This document shows positions 41,339 through 50,248 of a stretch of DNA of 64,000 nucleotides, in pieces (position 1 is the stretch's first letter; each line of letters starts with the position of its first letter). The DNA lies in the NCBI GenBank assembly GCA_015075445.1, contig JABTUJ010000022.1, positions 1 through 64,000 on the forward strand, in the 5' to 3' direction. The notes beneath the pieces are model-generated. The model was not told the origin of the DNA. It worked only from the letters and a program-made list of their open reading frames with translations, and made no database searches. The position numbers were made by a program, and so were the translations under genes. The DNA is from Verrucomicrobiales bacterium (GTDB lineage Bacteria > Verrucomicrobiota > Verrucomicrobiia > Limisphaerales > J093).

Positions 41339-42496
41339 ATGAAAACCCTGCACCTCTATCTCACCCGCCAGGTGGTGGCGTCGCTGGTGCTGACCCTGGC
41401 GGTGTTCACGTTCGTGTTGCTCCTGGGCAACCTGCTCAAGGAGATCCTCGAACTGCTCGTCAACCGACAGGCCACCCTGCTGACGATCCTGCAAGCCCTC
41501 GCGTATCTCATCCCCTTCGTGCTGGTGTTCGCACTGCCCATGGCCCTGCTCACCTCGACCCTGCTGGTGTTCGGCCGTTTCAGCGCGGACCAGGAACTCA
41601 CCGCCGCCCGGGCGGGGGGCATCAGCCTCCTGGCCCTGAGCGGCCCGATCCTCCTGCTGAGCGTCTTCCTGTGCGGGCTGAGCGCCTGGTTCAATCTCCA
41701 GCTCGGTCCCCAGTGGCGCATGGCCTACAAGGAGCTCCTCTTCCGCGTCGGCAAAGAACGCCCCACCGCCCTCCTGCAGGAGAATCAGTTCGTCCGCCTC
41801 GCCCGGGACTACATCATCTATGTCGGCGGTGTGGACGGACCTCACCTGCGGCATCTGGTCGTCTACCAGATGGAGACCAACGCCCCACCCCCGATCCTCG
41901 ACGCTCCGCCCACCGAAAACGGCGAACCGGCCCCGACCCCTCCGCCCGCCGCGCCCCGCGTCGAAACGATCTTCTCGGCCCCACGCGCCACCCTGACGCT
42001 GGACACGACCAACCAGGTGCTGCAGCTCGAAATGGCCGAGGTCGAAGTGGTGAACGTGGCTTCCTGGCAACCCGCCCATCTCAGCAGCATGGTCCTGCCC
42101 CTCCCGGTGGACCTGTCGCGTCCCACCCTGGGCGACCCGCCGCTCACCGACATGACGATGGGAGAATTGCTGGGCATGTATTACGAACTGCGCCATCTGG
42201 GCGTGGACGTCACGCCCGTGGTGGTGCAGATGCATCGTCAGGTGGCGTTCTCCTTCGCCTGTCTGGGCTTCACGCTCGTGGGCATCCCGCTCGCCGTGCG
42301 CGCGCATCGGCGCGAGACCAGTGCCGGCGTCGGCATCGCCCTCGGCCTGGTGGTGGTCTACCACGGCTTTGTCGTGCTGGCGCAAGCCTGGCAGACGTAC
42401 CCCGACCGGCATCCGCACCTGATTCTGTGGGTGCCGAATCTCCTGTTTTACGGGCTGGGCGCCTGGCTGCTCTGGCGAGCCAACCGACGCGGCTGA
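41339..42496 (+). CDS. LptF/LptG-family permease
   Basis: The 385-residue protein has three N-terminal membrane helices, a large periplasmic jellyroll-like domain (about 110-270) with a Pro-rich insert, and three C-terminal helices (VAFSFACLGFTLVGIPLAV). This is the YjgP/YjgQ family that forms the LptBFG transporter for lipopolysaccharide. Only one such gene is here, with no lptB next to it, so F or G cannot be assigned. ATG 41339 gives a direct start at the first helix. It follows tatC by 61 bp on the same strand. Confidence 0.87.
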   Translation: MKTLHLYLTRQVVASLVLTLAVFTFVLLLGNLLKEILELLVNRQATLLTILQALAYLIPFVLVFALPMALLTSTLLVFGRFSADQELTAARAGGISLLALSGPILLLSVFLCGLSAWFNLQLGPQWRMAYKELLFRVGKERPTALLQENQFVRLARDYIIYVGGVDGPHLRHLVVYQMETNAPPPILDAPPTENGEPAPTPPPAAPRVETIFSAPRATLTLDTTNQVLQLEMAEVEVVNVASWQPAHLSSMVLPLPVDLSRPTLGDPPLTDMTMGELLGMYYELRHLGVDVTPVVVQMHRQVAFSFACLGFTLVGIPLAVRAHRRETSAGVGIALGLVVVYHGFVVLAQAWQTYPDRHPHLILWVPNLLFYGLGAWLLWRANRRG

Positions 42497-42538
42497 GCTG
42501 GCTTTCGTGGCCGGCCGCGCCGTATGCTCGCGGCACCC

Positions 42539-45500
42539 ATGAGCACGCGCACAACCTCCCGGCGGAGACCCTGCCGCCTCGCGTCGTTTCTCGCCCTGGT
42601 CCTGCTCACCGTCGCCACGCCCGTTTCAAGCGGAGTGCACGCCGCAGAAGCCGCGTCGCCAGGACCGACCGAGGCTCCGATCCTCGCCCGCTGTGCGGCG
42701 GGTGATCTGGTGGCGACCTTCCGGGGTACTGCCGGCGGAATCGAACTCGAATCGCTGCAGGACGTCCGCACGCAGTCGCGGCTGGCAAGCAGCGGGGCGC
42801 CCCTGTTCCAACTGGTCGTGCGCCACGTGGCCACCCGGGAGGAGCGGGTCCTGACGGCTGCCACCGGCTGGCGCGACTTCGGCATGGAACACACGGGCGG
42901 GACGTTCCAGTTTCGGTGGACTGATCCGCTCGATGGGGGCCCCGTGGGTCTTACCGTCCGAGCCTCGGCGGTTCCGGATGCGGACCAGAGCGCGCTGCGC
43001 TGGACGTTTCGCGTCGAAAACGAGAGCGCGGCCTGGAGCGTGCGTCGCGTGACGTTTCCCCTGCTCGAGCTGGCGGACCTGGGCGAGGAGGGCGTGATTC
43101 TGTTCCCGCGCGGGCCCGGCGAACTCCAGCGCGGCGTCTGGCAGCGGGACTTTCACTATCGCGGGAACTACCCCGATGGCTGGTGTTCGATGCAGTTCCT
43201 GGCCGCCTACCGCGAGGGGCCTTCGCCCACCGGGCTGTACGTCGGGCTCCATGACCCGTGGGGCAGCACGAAGCACCTCGAGTTCAAGAGCACACCCGCC
43301 AACCGCACGGTGCGGCTGGCCGTGGAAGTGCCCGCTCCGAACCTGACCCAGACCGGCAATGACGTCGTGACCAGCGGCGAGGTCGTGTGGCAACTCCTGC
43401 GCGGGGACTGGTTCGACGCCGCCCGGGTCTATCGGGCGTGGGCGCAGCGTGAGGCGCGCTGGTGGCCGGCCCTGGATCCTCGCGAAGGGCGTCGTGACAC
43501 CCCGCGCTGGATGCGCGAGCTGAGCGCGTGGGTGATGACGGGTGGGGCTCCGGAGGCGTGCCAGCCCGCCGTCACCGCATTTCGCGAGACGCTGGGTCTG
43601 CCGGTGGGATTCCATTGGTACAACTGGCACCAGGTTCCGTTCGACAACGACTACCCGCACTATTTCCCCACCAAGCCCGGCTTCGCGAAGGCGGTGGGCG
43701 AGTTGCAGGCCGCGGAGGTGTTCGTCATGCCGTACATCAACGGCCGGCTCTGGGACACGAAAGACCGCGGCGCGGAGGACTTCGAGTTCACCCGCGTGGC
43801 CCGGCCGGCCGCGACCAAGCAAGAGAACGGCGAGCCGTTCGTCGAACGTTACGGCAGCCAGGAGACCAACGGAGAACCCGTCAGCCTCGCCGTCATGTGC
43901 CCCACCACGCCGTTGTGGCAGGAGCGCGTGCGCACGATCGTGCGCCGGCTGCACCAGGAGGAAGGCACGCGCGGGGTGTACATCGACCAGATCGCGGCGG
44001 CAGCGCCCACGTTGTGCACCGACGCGAGCCATGGTCATCCGCTCGGGGGCGGCCATTGGTGGACGGAAGGCTACTGGGCGTTGCTCGACGCGATCCGGCG
44101 CGAAATGCCTTCCGACCGGATGCTGACGACAGAATGCAACGCCGAGCCGTTCCTCCGGTGGTTCGACGGTTACCTCACCTGGCACTGGCAACACAACGGC
44201 CAGGTGCCCGCCTTCCCCGCGGTCTACGGCGGCACGATCCAGATGTTCGGTCGCGCCTATCGCGGCGGGCCGACCCAGGCGCTGGCCCTGCGCATGAAGG
44301 CCGGCCAGCAACTCGTGTTCGGCGAGCAGATCGGGTGGTTCGACCCAGCCCAGGCCGGCGCCGCGCCCAACCGCGAGTTCGTCCACCAACTCATTCACGC
44401 CCGTTGGAACCACCGGCGCTATTTCTACGCCGGCGAGATGGCGCGTCCCCCGCGGCTCGTGGGTGATCTCCCGAACGTGACCGCGGACTGGCAATGGTCA
44501 GGGGAATGGCCCGTGACAACCCCGGCCGTCCTCGCGGGGGCGTGGCGGCTGCCGGCGGAAGAACGCGTCCTGCTCCTGTTCGTGAACGTCAGCGAAGCCC
44601 CGGTCCGGTTCGCCTTGCCGTTTGACCCGGCCCTTTACGGCCTGAGTCGGGAAGGGCTGCAACGCGCGGTGAGCCTGGCGGGTGAACCCGCCGCCGAACC
44701 CGCGCCGTTCGTCCCCGCGGGCCGCGAGGAGATCGTGTTGCCTGCGTCCGGGGTGCTGACGGGGGATGTCGGATCGGCGCCGCGGTCGGCTGGTGGGGGC
44801 GAAGCGGGGGCGGGGGCCGCCGCCGAGACCGCGTCCGCGTCCGCGCCGTCCCCGCGTCTGCCGGCGGGTGTGTTGCCGAGCCTGGGTTGCTGGTTCTGGT
44901 CGGAAGCGGAATTCAAACCGGAGGGTTACCGGCCGTTCCTCGACTTGGTGGGTGAGCACGCGGCGTTCAACCTCCTGACCACGAGCTTGCGCGTGCCGCT
45001 ACGGGAAGTCACCGAACCGGCGGTCCATGACCAGATCGGCCGGGCCGCCGCTTACGCGCAACGCCACGGCATGAAGCTCGTTGTGGACCTGGATGTGCGG
45101 CTGGCCCGACGCGCCTTCCAGCAGGCCCATCCCGGGGAACTGCAGGAGATGCTCCGCCTGCGCGAGATCGCCCTGGACAAGCCCGCGGACGCGCTGCTGA
45201 CGATCGCCGCGGACGTGCCGGGGGATCATTACACGTTCGCGACCACGCCCTACGTGCCGGTGGCCAGCCGCCTGGTGCGTGTCTATCGCTGCCGCGTCAA
45301 CGAAGGGCAGACCGAACCGGATTCGGTCGAAGACATCACCACCGACTGCCGTGTGATCGTCGCCGCGACGAACGAGCTCCGCGTGCTGATCCCCGGCACC
45401 TTCGCCGGCCCGGACCGACAGGCCGTTGTCGCCGCTGCCTTCGCCCACCTGACCCCGGACGTGTTCGCCCCGCACCTGATCGAGTTCCAGCGCCGGATCC

Positions 45501-47041
45501 TTCGTCAGTACGCCGACCTGCCGCTCGCCGGGGCGTGCAAGGACGAGTGGGGATTCCCGCCGTGCTTCGACGGTTGCCCGGCGAAGAACGACTTCTGGTT
45601 CTCGGGCCCGCACGCGGCCGCTTACGCGGAGCGCACCGGCGGTCGTGACCTGGTGCGGGATGCGCTCCTGATGTGGCGGGCCGAACGCGGGCGCGACCGG
45701 GAACGGCAGGCTGCCATCAACCATTACCAGCAACTGGCCTGGCAGCGGAATGCGGCCCTCGAGGATGACTTCCACCGTGCCGTGAAGGAGTTCTTCGGTC
45801 CCACCGCGCTCTCGGCCACGCATGCCACGTGGTGGCCCAACCCGGACCTGCGCGAGTTCAAGAAGAACGGCCTGCACTGGTGGGCCGCCACGCGCGACCT
45901 GGCCCAGACCGACGAGGTCACGCCCTTCGCGGTGCGCACCGCGTTGGCCAAGAAGTGGGGAGGCCCGCTGTGGGTCAACATGTTCTACGCCCCGACGGTA
46001 CCCGAGTACGAGCGCGCCCTCTGGAACCACGCGCTCGGCGGCGGCCGGATCAACTTCCATCCCGTCTACCCCGCCGCCAACGCCCTGGGACTCGAGAACA
46101 CCGCCGCGCTCCTGCGGGGTGGTCTGATGCGAGGCGATGCGCGTCTGCGCCTGCTGCATTTCATCGCGCGGGCGCCCCTGGATTGTCCGGTGGCCGTGGT
46201 TTTCGGCCATGCCGCCGCTATGAACTGGGCAGGACCGCACTACAACGACGTGGGCCTCGGCCTCGCCAGCGCGCTCTGGCGCCAGGGTTACCCCGCGGAC
46301 CTCATCCCGGCCGACGAGATCCAGTCAGGCGCACTGCGCGTCGATGAAGCAGGCTGGGTCGGCTATGGCCCCCAACGCTATGCGGCCGCGGTGCTGTATC
46401 ATCCGGAATACGAGCCCGCCGACACCCTCGCTTTCGTGGACCGGGCCGCCCGGGGTCGCACGGCGCTGTGGCGGGTGGGCGAACGAACCCGGGACTTCGA
46501 GGCGGAGCCGGTGGCGACCCGTTGGCCGGCGGAAATTCGATCAGCAGCGGATGCGACTTCCTGCGCGGAACAGGTCGTCCTGCACCTGCAGCGCGCGGGG
46601 GTCGCGTCGCAAACGCCGGCCACCGAGAGCATCGGGTGGGATGTCGCGACCGCAGCGCCCCCTCGCGCGGGGACGGGCCGGCTCCTGGATGGGACCCGCT
46701 TCTGGGTAGCGGGACGCGATCACGTAGCCGGGGACCCGCTCGCAATTCGGGAGGAGGTATCCGGGCAACGGATCGAAGCCGACGCCGTGGGGATGCTCGC
46801 CGTCCGACTGAACGACGCGGGCCGGCTCGAGGCCCTCGCGGCTGGCGGGCTGAGCCGTTTTCACGGGGGCGGCATCGCGTTGAAGCTCGATTCCCCTATC
46901 GACCTGGCGTTGTGGACGGACGCGCAAGGCCAGCGTCGCGGTGTCGTTCAGGACGCTCCCGCGGAGGTTCCTCCAGCCTTGCTGGAACTGACGCCGCACT
47001 GGTTGCATCTCCGCTTGCCTGCTTCTCTGCCATCGCCATGA
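42539..47041 (+). CDS. Giant two-part secreted glycosidase (DUF6259 domain plus a second catalytic-like module)
   Basis: The 1500-residue protein has a signal peptide and an N-terminal half matching the DUF6259 glycosidase-like family (GVWQRDFHYRGNYPDGW, LYVGLHDPWG, GFHWYNWHQVPFDNDYPHYF, VYIDQIA near 480, TTECNAEP near 530). A Gly/Ala/Ser-rich linker at about 745-776 joins it to a second module that starts GCWFWSEAEFKPEGYRPF and has its own TIM-barrel-like motifs (LPLAGACKDEWGFPP, HATWWPNPDLREF, HALGGGRINFHPVYP). The two halves look like separate enzymes fused by the linker. The substrate is not known. ATG 42539 is preferred over 42524 for the signal peptide. The stop overlaps the next gene by four bases. 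Confidence 0.8.
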   Translation: MSTRTTSRRRPCRLASFLALVLLTVATPVSSGVHAAEAASPGPTEAPILARCAAGDLVATFRGTAGGIELESLQDVRTQSRLASSGAPLFQLVVRHVATREERVLTAATGWRDFGMEHTGGTFQFRWTDPLDGGPVGLTVRASAVPDADQSALRWTFRVENESAAWSVRRVTFPLLELADLGEEGVILFPRGPGELQRGVWQRDFHYRGNYPDGWCSMQFLAAYREGPSPTGLYVGLHDPWGSTKHLEFKSTPANRTVRLAVEVPAPNLTQTGNDVVTSGEVVWQLLRGDWFDAARVYRAWAQREARWWPALDPREGRRDTPRWMRELSAWVMTGGAPEACQPAVTAFRETLGLPVGFHWYNWHQVPFDNDYPHYFPTKPGFAKAVGELQAAEVFVMPYINGRLWDTKDRGAEDFEFTRVARPAATKQENGEPFVERYGSQETNGEPVSLAVMCPTTPLWQERVRTIVRRLHQEEGTRGVYIDQIAAAAPTLCTDASHGHPLGGGHWWTEGYWALLDAIRREMPSDRMLTTECNAEPFLRWFDGYLTWHWQHNGQVPAFPAVYGGTIQMFGRAYRGGPTQALALRMKAGQQLVFGEQIGWFDPAQAGAAPNREFVHQLIHARWNHRRYFYAGEMARPPRLVGDLPNVTADWQWSGEWPVTTPAVLAGAWRLPAEERVLLLFVNVSEAPVRFALPFDPALYGLSREGLQRAVSLAGEPAAEPAPFVPAGREEIVLPASGVLTGDVGSAPRSAGGGEAGAGAAAETASASAPSPRLPAGVLPSLGCWFWSEAEFKPEGYRPFLDLVGEHAAFNLLTTSLRVPLREVTEPAVHDQIGRAAAYAQRHGMKLVVDLDVRLARRAFQQAHPGELQEMLRLREIALDKPADALLTIAADVPGDHYTFATTPYVPVASRLVRVYRCRVNEGQTEPDSVEDITTDCRVIVAATNELRVLIPGTFAGPDRQAVVAAAFAHLTPDVFAPHLIEFQRRILRQYADLPLAGACKDEWGFPPCFDGCPAKNDFWFSGPHAAAYAERTGGRDLVRDALLMWRAERGRDRERQAAINHYQQLAWQRNAALEDDFHRAVKEFFGPTALSATHATWWPNPDLREFKKNGLHWWAATRDLAQTDEVTPFAVRTALAKKWGGPLWVNMFYAPTVPEYERALWNHALGGGRINFHPVYPAANALGLENTAALLRGGLMRGDARLRLLHFIARAPLDCPVAVVFGHAAAMNWAGPHYNDVGLGLASALWRQGYPADLIPADEIQSGALRVDEAGWVGYGPQRYAAAVLYHPEYEPADTLAFVDRAARGRTALWRVGERTRDFEAEPVATRWPAEIRSAADATSCAEQVVLHLQRAGVASQTPATESIGWDVATAAPPRAGTGRLLDGTRFWVAGRDHVAGDPLAIREEVSGQRIEADAVGMLAVRLNDAGRLEALAAGGLSRFHGGGIALKLDSPIDLALWTDAQGQRRGVVQDAPAEVPPALLELTPHWLHLRLPASLPSP

Positions 47042-47895
47042 ACACTGACATGAACAACCATCTGCCGGTACCAACCCGGCTTGATGCCAGCCAGCTCAGC
47101 GCAATGCAGGACGACACCCCACGGACCGGGCGGCGCGGGGCCCTTTCGCGACCGGCAACGTGCTGGGCAAAGTTTGTTCTCGGGCTGCTGTGCGGCATCG
47201 GGGTGAGCGCCTCCCCCAGCGCTGCGGCGAAGGAGATCGTGTTTGGCGGCTACCCATGGACCGTCCGTTCCGGGCAGGGCGGACCCGGGCCCAACGCGTG
47301 GGATGAGCAGAACGTCTGGCTCGACGCCGCCACCAACCTGCATCTGAAGATCAGCCATCGGGACGGCAAGTGGTCGTGCGCCGAGGTGACGCTGCAGCGG
47401 CGGTTGGGTTTTGGGCGGTACGAGTTCCGGACCTCGGGCCGGCTCGACCGGTTCGATGACAACGTCGTGCTCGGCCTCTTCAACTACCCCACCCGCGACG
47501 TCGGGCCCGATGCCACGCACGAGATCGACATCGAGTTCGCGCGGTGGGGCGAGGCGCGGAATCCGATGGGCAACTTCACGGTGTGGCCGGTCGAGGCGGG
47601 CTTGAAGCAGGTGACGCACTCGTTTCCGTTCGTGCTCGGCGGCAACGATGCCACGCACCGGTTTGTCTGGAGCCGCAGGGAGGTCCGGTTCCAGATGCTC
47701 GAGGGCCATCGCGACGATGATCAGCACGAGTTGGCCCGGTGGAATTACCGTCCCGCGGAACCGGCGCGCCACCTCTCGCAGCAGCCCATGCCGGTGCACA
47801 TCAACCTCTGGCTGTTCCGGGGCCGACCGCCCAAGGACGGACAGGAGGTGGAGGTGGTAATCCGGGATTTCAAATTCATCCCCGCGGAGGAGTAA
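47038..47895 (+). CDS. Glycoside hydrolase family 16 protein (first)
   Basis: The 285-residue protein has a signal region at about 40-62 and a GH16 beta-jellyroll with the catalytic motif EIDIE (Glu162, Asp164, Glu166) in ATHEIDIEFARWG. The family cleaves beta-glucans and algal galactans. The sequence WSCAEVTLQRRLGFGRYEFR is a standard approach strand. The first 40 residues before the signal helix are longer than usual; ATGs at 47038 and 47050 are both possible. It overlaps the giant glycosidase by four bases, so both are made together. Confidence 0.88.
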   Translation: MNTDMNNHLPVPTRLDASQLSAMQDDTPRTGRRGALSRPATCWAKFVLGLLCGIGVSASPSAAAKEIVFGGYPWTVRSGQGGPGPNAWDEQNVWLDAATNLHLKISHRDGKWSCAEVTLQRRLGFGRYEFRTSGRLDRFDDNVVLGLFNYPTRDVGPDATHEIDIEFARWGEARNPMGNFTVWPVEAGLKQVTHSFPFVLGGNDATHRFVWSRREVRFQMLEGHRDDDQHELARWNYRPAEPARHLSQQPMPVHINLWLFRGRPPKDGQEVEVVIRDFKFIPAEE

Positions 47896-47930
47896 GCGGA
47901 GCGCCTGACGAGATTCTGCGCCCGCGAGTC

Positions 47931-48792
47931 CTCCGCCGATTGCGAACAAAGGGGATTACGGGAAGCCGCAGATCCCCTCCCCCCCAATCCCCGATGTCCG
48001 AAATCTGCGGAGGATCCAGGGGTAGGGAGTTTCTCCGCCGATTGCGAACATAGGGGATTACGGGACGCCGGAGATTCCCTCTTCCCAATCCCCGATGTCC
48101 GAAATCTGCGGAAGATTCAGAGGGAAGGGAGTTTCTCCGCCGATTACGAACATAGGGGATTACGGGAAGCCGGAGATTCCCTCCTCCCCAATTCCCGATG
48201 TTCGAAATCTGCGGAGGATTCAGGGGAAGGGAGTTTCTCCGCCGATTGCGAACATAGGGGATTACGGACCGGAGATCTCCTCCCCCACCCGATGTTCGAA
48301 ATCTGCGGAGGATCCAGAGGAAGAGGTTTCCGCCGATTGCGAACATGGGGATTAGAAGCCGGAGACCCCTCTCCAATCCCGATGTCCGAAATCTGCGGAG
48401 GATTCGGGAAGGGGTTTCTCCGCCGATTACGAACATAGGGATTACGAAGCCGGAGATTCCTCCTCCCAATTCCCGATGTCCGAAACTGCGGAGGATTCAG
48501 GGTAGGGAGTCTGCCGATTGCGAAGCCACGGATCACCGCTAGATCCTCCCCAATCCCCGATGTCCGAAATCTGCGGAGGATTCAGTGGTAGGTAGTTTCT
48601 CCGCCGATTGCGAACATAGGGGATTACGGGAAGCCGCAGATCCCCTCCCCCCCCCAAATCCCCGATGTCCGAAATCTGCGGAAGATCCAGAGGGAAGGGA
48701 GTTTCTCCGCCGATTACGAACATAGGGGATTACGGGAAGCCGGAGATTCCCTCTTCCCAATTCCCGATGTTCGAAATCTGCGGAGGATTCAG
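47931..48792. repeat. Nine-unit tandem array of hairpin-forming repeats
   Basis: Units begin at about 47931, 48033, 48135, 48237, 48329, 48418, 48511, 48599 and 48705. The intact spacing is 102 bp; the middle units are 88-93 bp because of many small deletions. Each unit has arms CTCCGCCGATTGCGAACAT and ATGTTCGAAATCTGCGGAG, which are imperfect inverted repeats, with a second inner stem of GGGGATTACGGGAA against the C-rich segment. The arms can also pair across the unit boundary. Near-matching flanks (GATTCTGCGCCCGCGAGTC, 47913-47931, and GATTTTGCGCTCGCGGGTC, about 48816) bracket the array. There is no gene in 47896-48859. Confidence 0.9.
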
Positions 48793-48859
48793 CGGCGGGC
48801 GACCCGTGACCGGACGATTTTGCGCTCGCGGGTCGGAGCTGAGGGACCAGACTCGGTCC

Positions 48860-50164
48860 ATGCAATCAGCAGAGCACAAGGGACTGAGCCGGCGAGCCCG
48901 TCTGGTCACGTCATGGATTTCCGGCCGACCCGGGTTGCGCGTCCTGGCCTGCCTCGCGGTGGCCATGACTTTCACGGGGTTGGGGAAGGCTGCGGGGACC
49001 GCCTGTCCCCTGCCGCACGGGGCGTGGGAACCTTTCCCCGCGTTGACCGACGAGTTCAACGGCGAGCGACTCGACGAGTCGAAGTGGTTTCCCCGGAATC
49101 CCACCTGGCTCGGCCGGCAGCCCGGCTACTTCAACCCGGCGAACGTCCGGGTGACCGACGGCATGCTCCATCTGGATGCCAGGAAGGAGACGCTGCCGGA
49201 TCTTCCCGCCGGCTACCACACCTACACGACCGCTTTCGTGAAGGGGAAGACCCTGGTGCGCTATGGCTACTTCGAGATCCGCGCCCGGGCCATGGACTCG
49301 CAGGCCTCGAGCGCGTTCTGGTTCTACGACATCACCCCGGAGATCTGGTCCGAGATCGATGTGTTCGAGATCGGCGCCCGGCCCCAGCCGCACCACTACT
49401 ACATGAACACCCACCTCTTCCACACGCTGGTCGAGACCGTCCACTGGCACAAGAGCCGTATCTGGAAGGCGCCCTATCACCTCGCCCGCGAGTTCCACGT
49501 GTACGGCTTCGAGTGGGACCCCGAAGTCCTGCGGTTCACGGTCGACGGCGCGGTGGTCCGGGAGGAACCCAACACCCACTGGCATCAGCCGTTGGCCCTG
49601 TGCTTCGACAGCGAGACGTTCCCCGGCTGGTTTGGATTGCCCACAGACGACGCGCTCCCCGCCACGTTCAGCATCGACTACATCCGCGTCTGGAAACGCA
49701 CCGACGGGCCGCCCGACAACCGGCCGGAGGCCGTCGAGTTCGCGTTCCCTGGCCGGGTCGCCCGAGGAGAGAACACCTACCGACTACCGGTCGCCGAGGG
49801 CGGGACACTGGTCGTGAAAGCCCGCGGTGGGGCGGAACGACCGGACCGTGTCCAGGTCGAGTACGAGAACGACGGCTTCTTCGCGGCGCAGCAGGAAGCG
49901 GAGATGGAGAAGACGCTCACCTTGCGGGACGCGGACAGCCAGGGGGTATCGCTGCAGATCCACTGGTCCAAGACCGAGCCCTGGAAGCGCGCGGGGCGGG
50001 AACGGGCGGGGGAAGCTCCGGGATCACCGAAGCCACCGACCCTGGGCTATCACGCGGTGGGCGTGGACGTCCGTCCGCTGGCGCCGAAGCCGCGAGGGGG
50101 CGTCGATGTCTACACGTTCCGCGCGGAGGACGGTTCAGCCGTCCGGATCACGGTGCGACACTGA
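48860..50164 (+). CDS. Glycoside hydrolase family 16 protein (second, agarase/carrageenase-like)
   Basis: The 434-residue protein has a signal peptide around residues 20-45 and a GH16 domain with EIDVFE (Glu165, Asp167, Glu170) in WSEIDVFEIG. The N-terminal part of the domain (WFPRNPTWLGRQPGYFNPANV) is typical of the subgroup that includes kappa-carrageenases and beta-agarases. After about residue 290 there is a beta-rich C-terminal module. The substrate is inferred from family likeness only. ATG 48860 lies 65 bases after the end of the repeat array. It reads in the same direction as the first GH16. Confidence 0.88.
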   Translation: MQSAEHKGLSRRARLVTSWISGRPGLRVLACLAVAMTFTGLGKAAGTACPLPHGAWEPFPALTDEFNGERLDESKWFPRNPTWLGRQPGYFNPANVRVTDGMLHLDARKETLPDLPAGYHTYTTAFVKGKTLVRYGYFEIRARAMDSQASSAFWFYDITPEIWSEIDVFEIGARPQPHHYYMNTHLFHTLVETVHWHKSRIWKAPYHLAREFHVYGFEWDPEVLRFTVDGAVVREEPNTHWHQPLALCFDSETFPGWFGLPTDDALPATFSIDYIRVWKRTDGPPDNRPEAVEFAFPGRVARGENTYRLPVAEGGTLVVKARGGAERPDRVQVEYENDGFFAAQQEAEMEKTLTLRDADSQGVSLQIHWSKTEPWKRAGRERAGEAPGSPKPPTLGYHAVGVDVRPLAPKPRGGVDVYTFRAEDGSAVRITVRH

Positions 50165-50248
50165 CGGGCCGATTGGCCGGGCTCCCCCCTCGACCGCTTC
50201 GCCGGCACGAGTGGTCCCAGCCAGGTGACGGCTCGGAGTTCAGGGCGA

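Noticed and set aside
47931..48792. CRISPR array
   Set aside because: The whole 102-bp unit repeats with mismatches; there is no constant short repeat with unique spacers, and no cas genes are near. Inverted arms indicate hairpin units.
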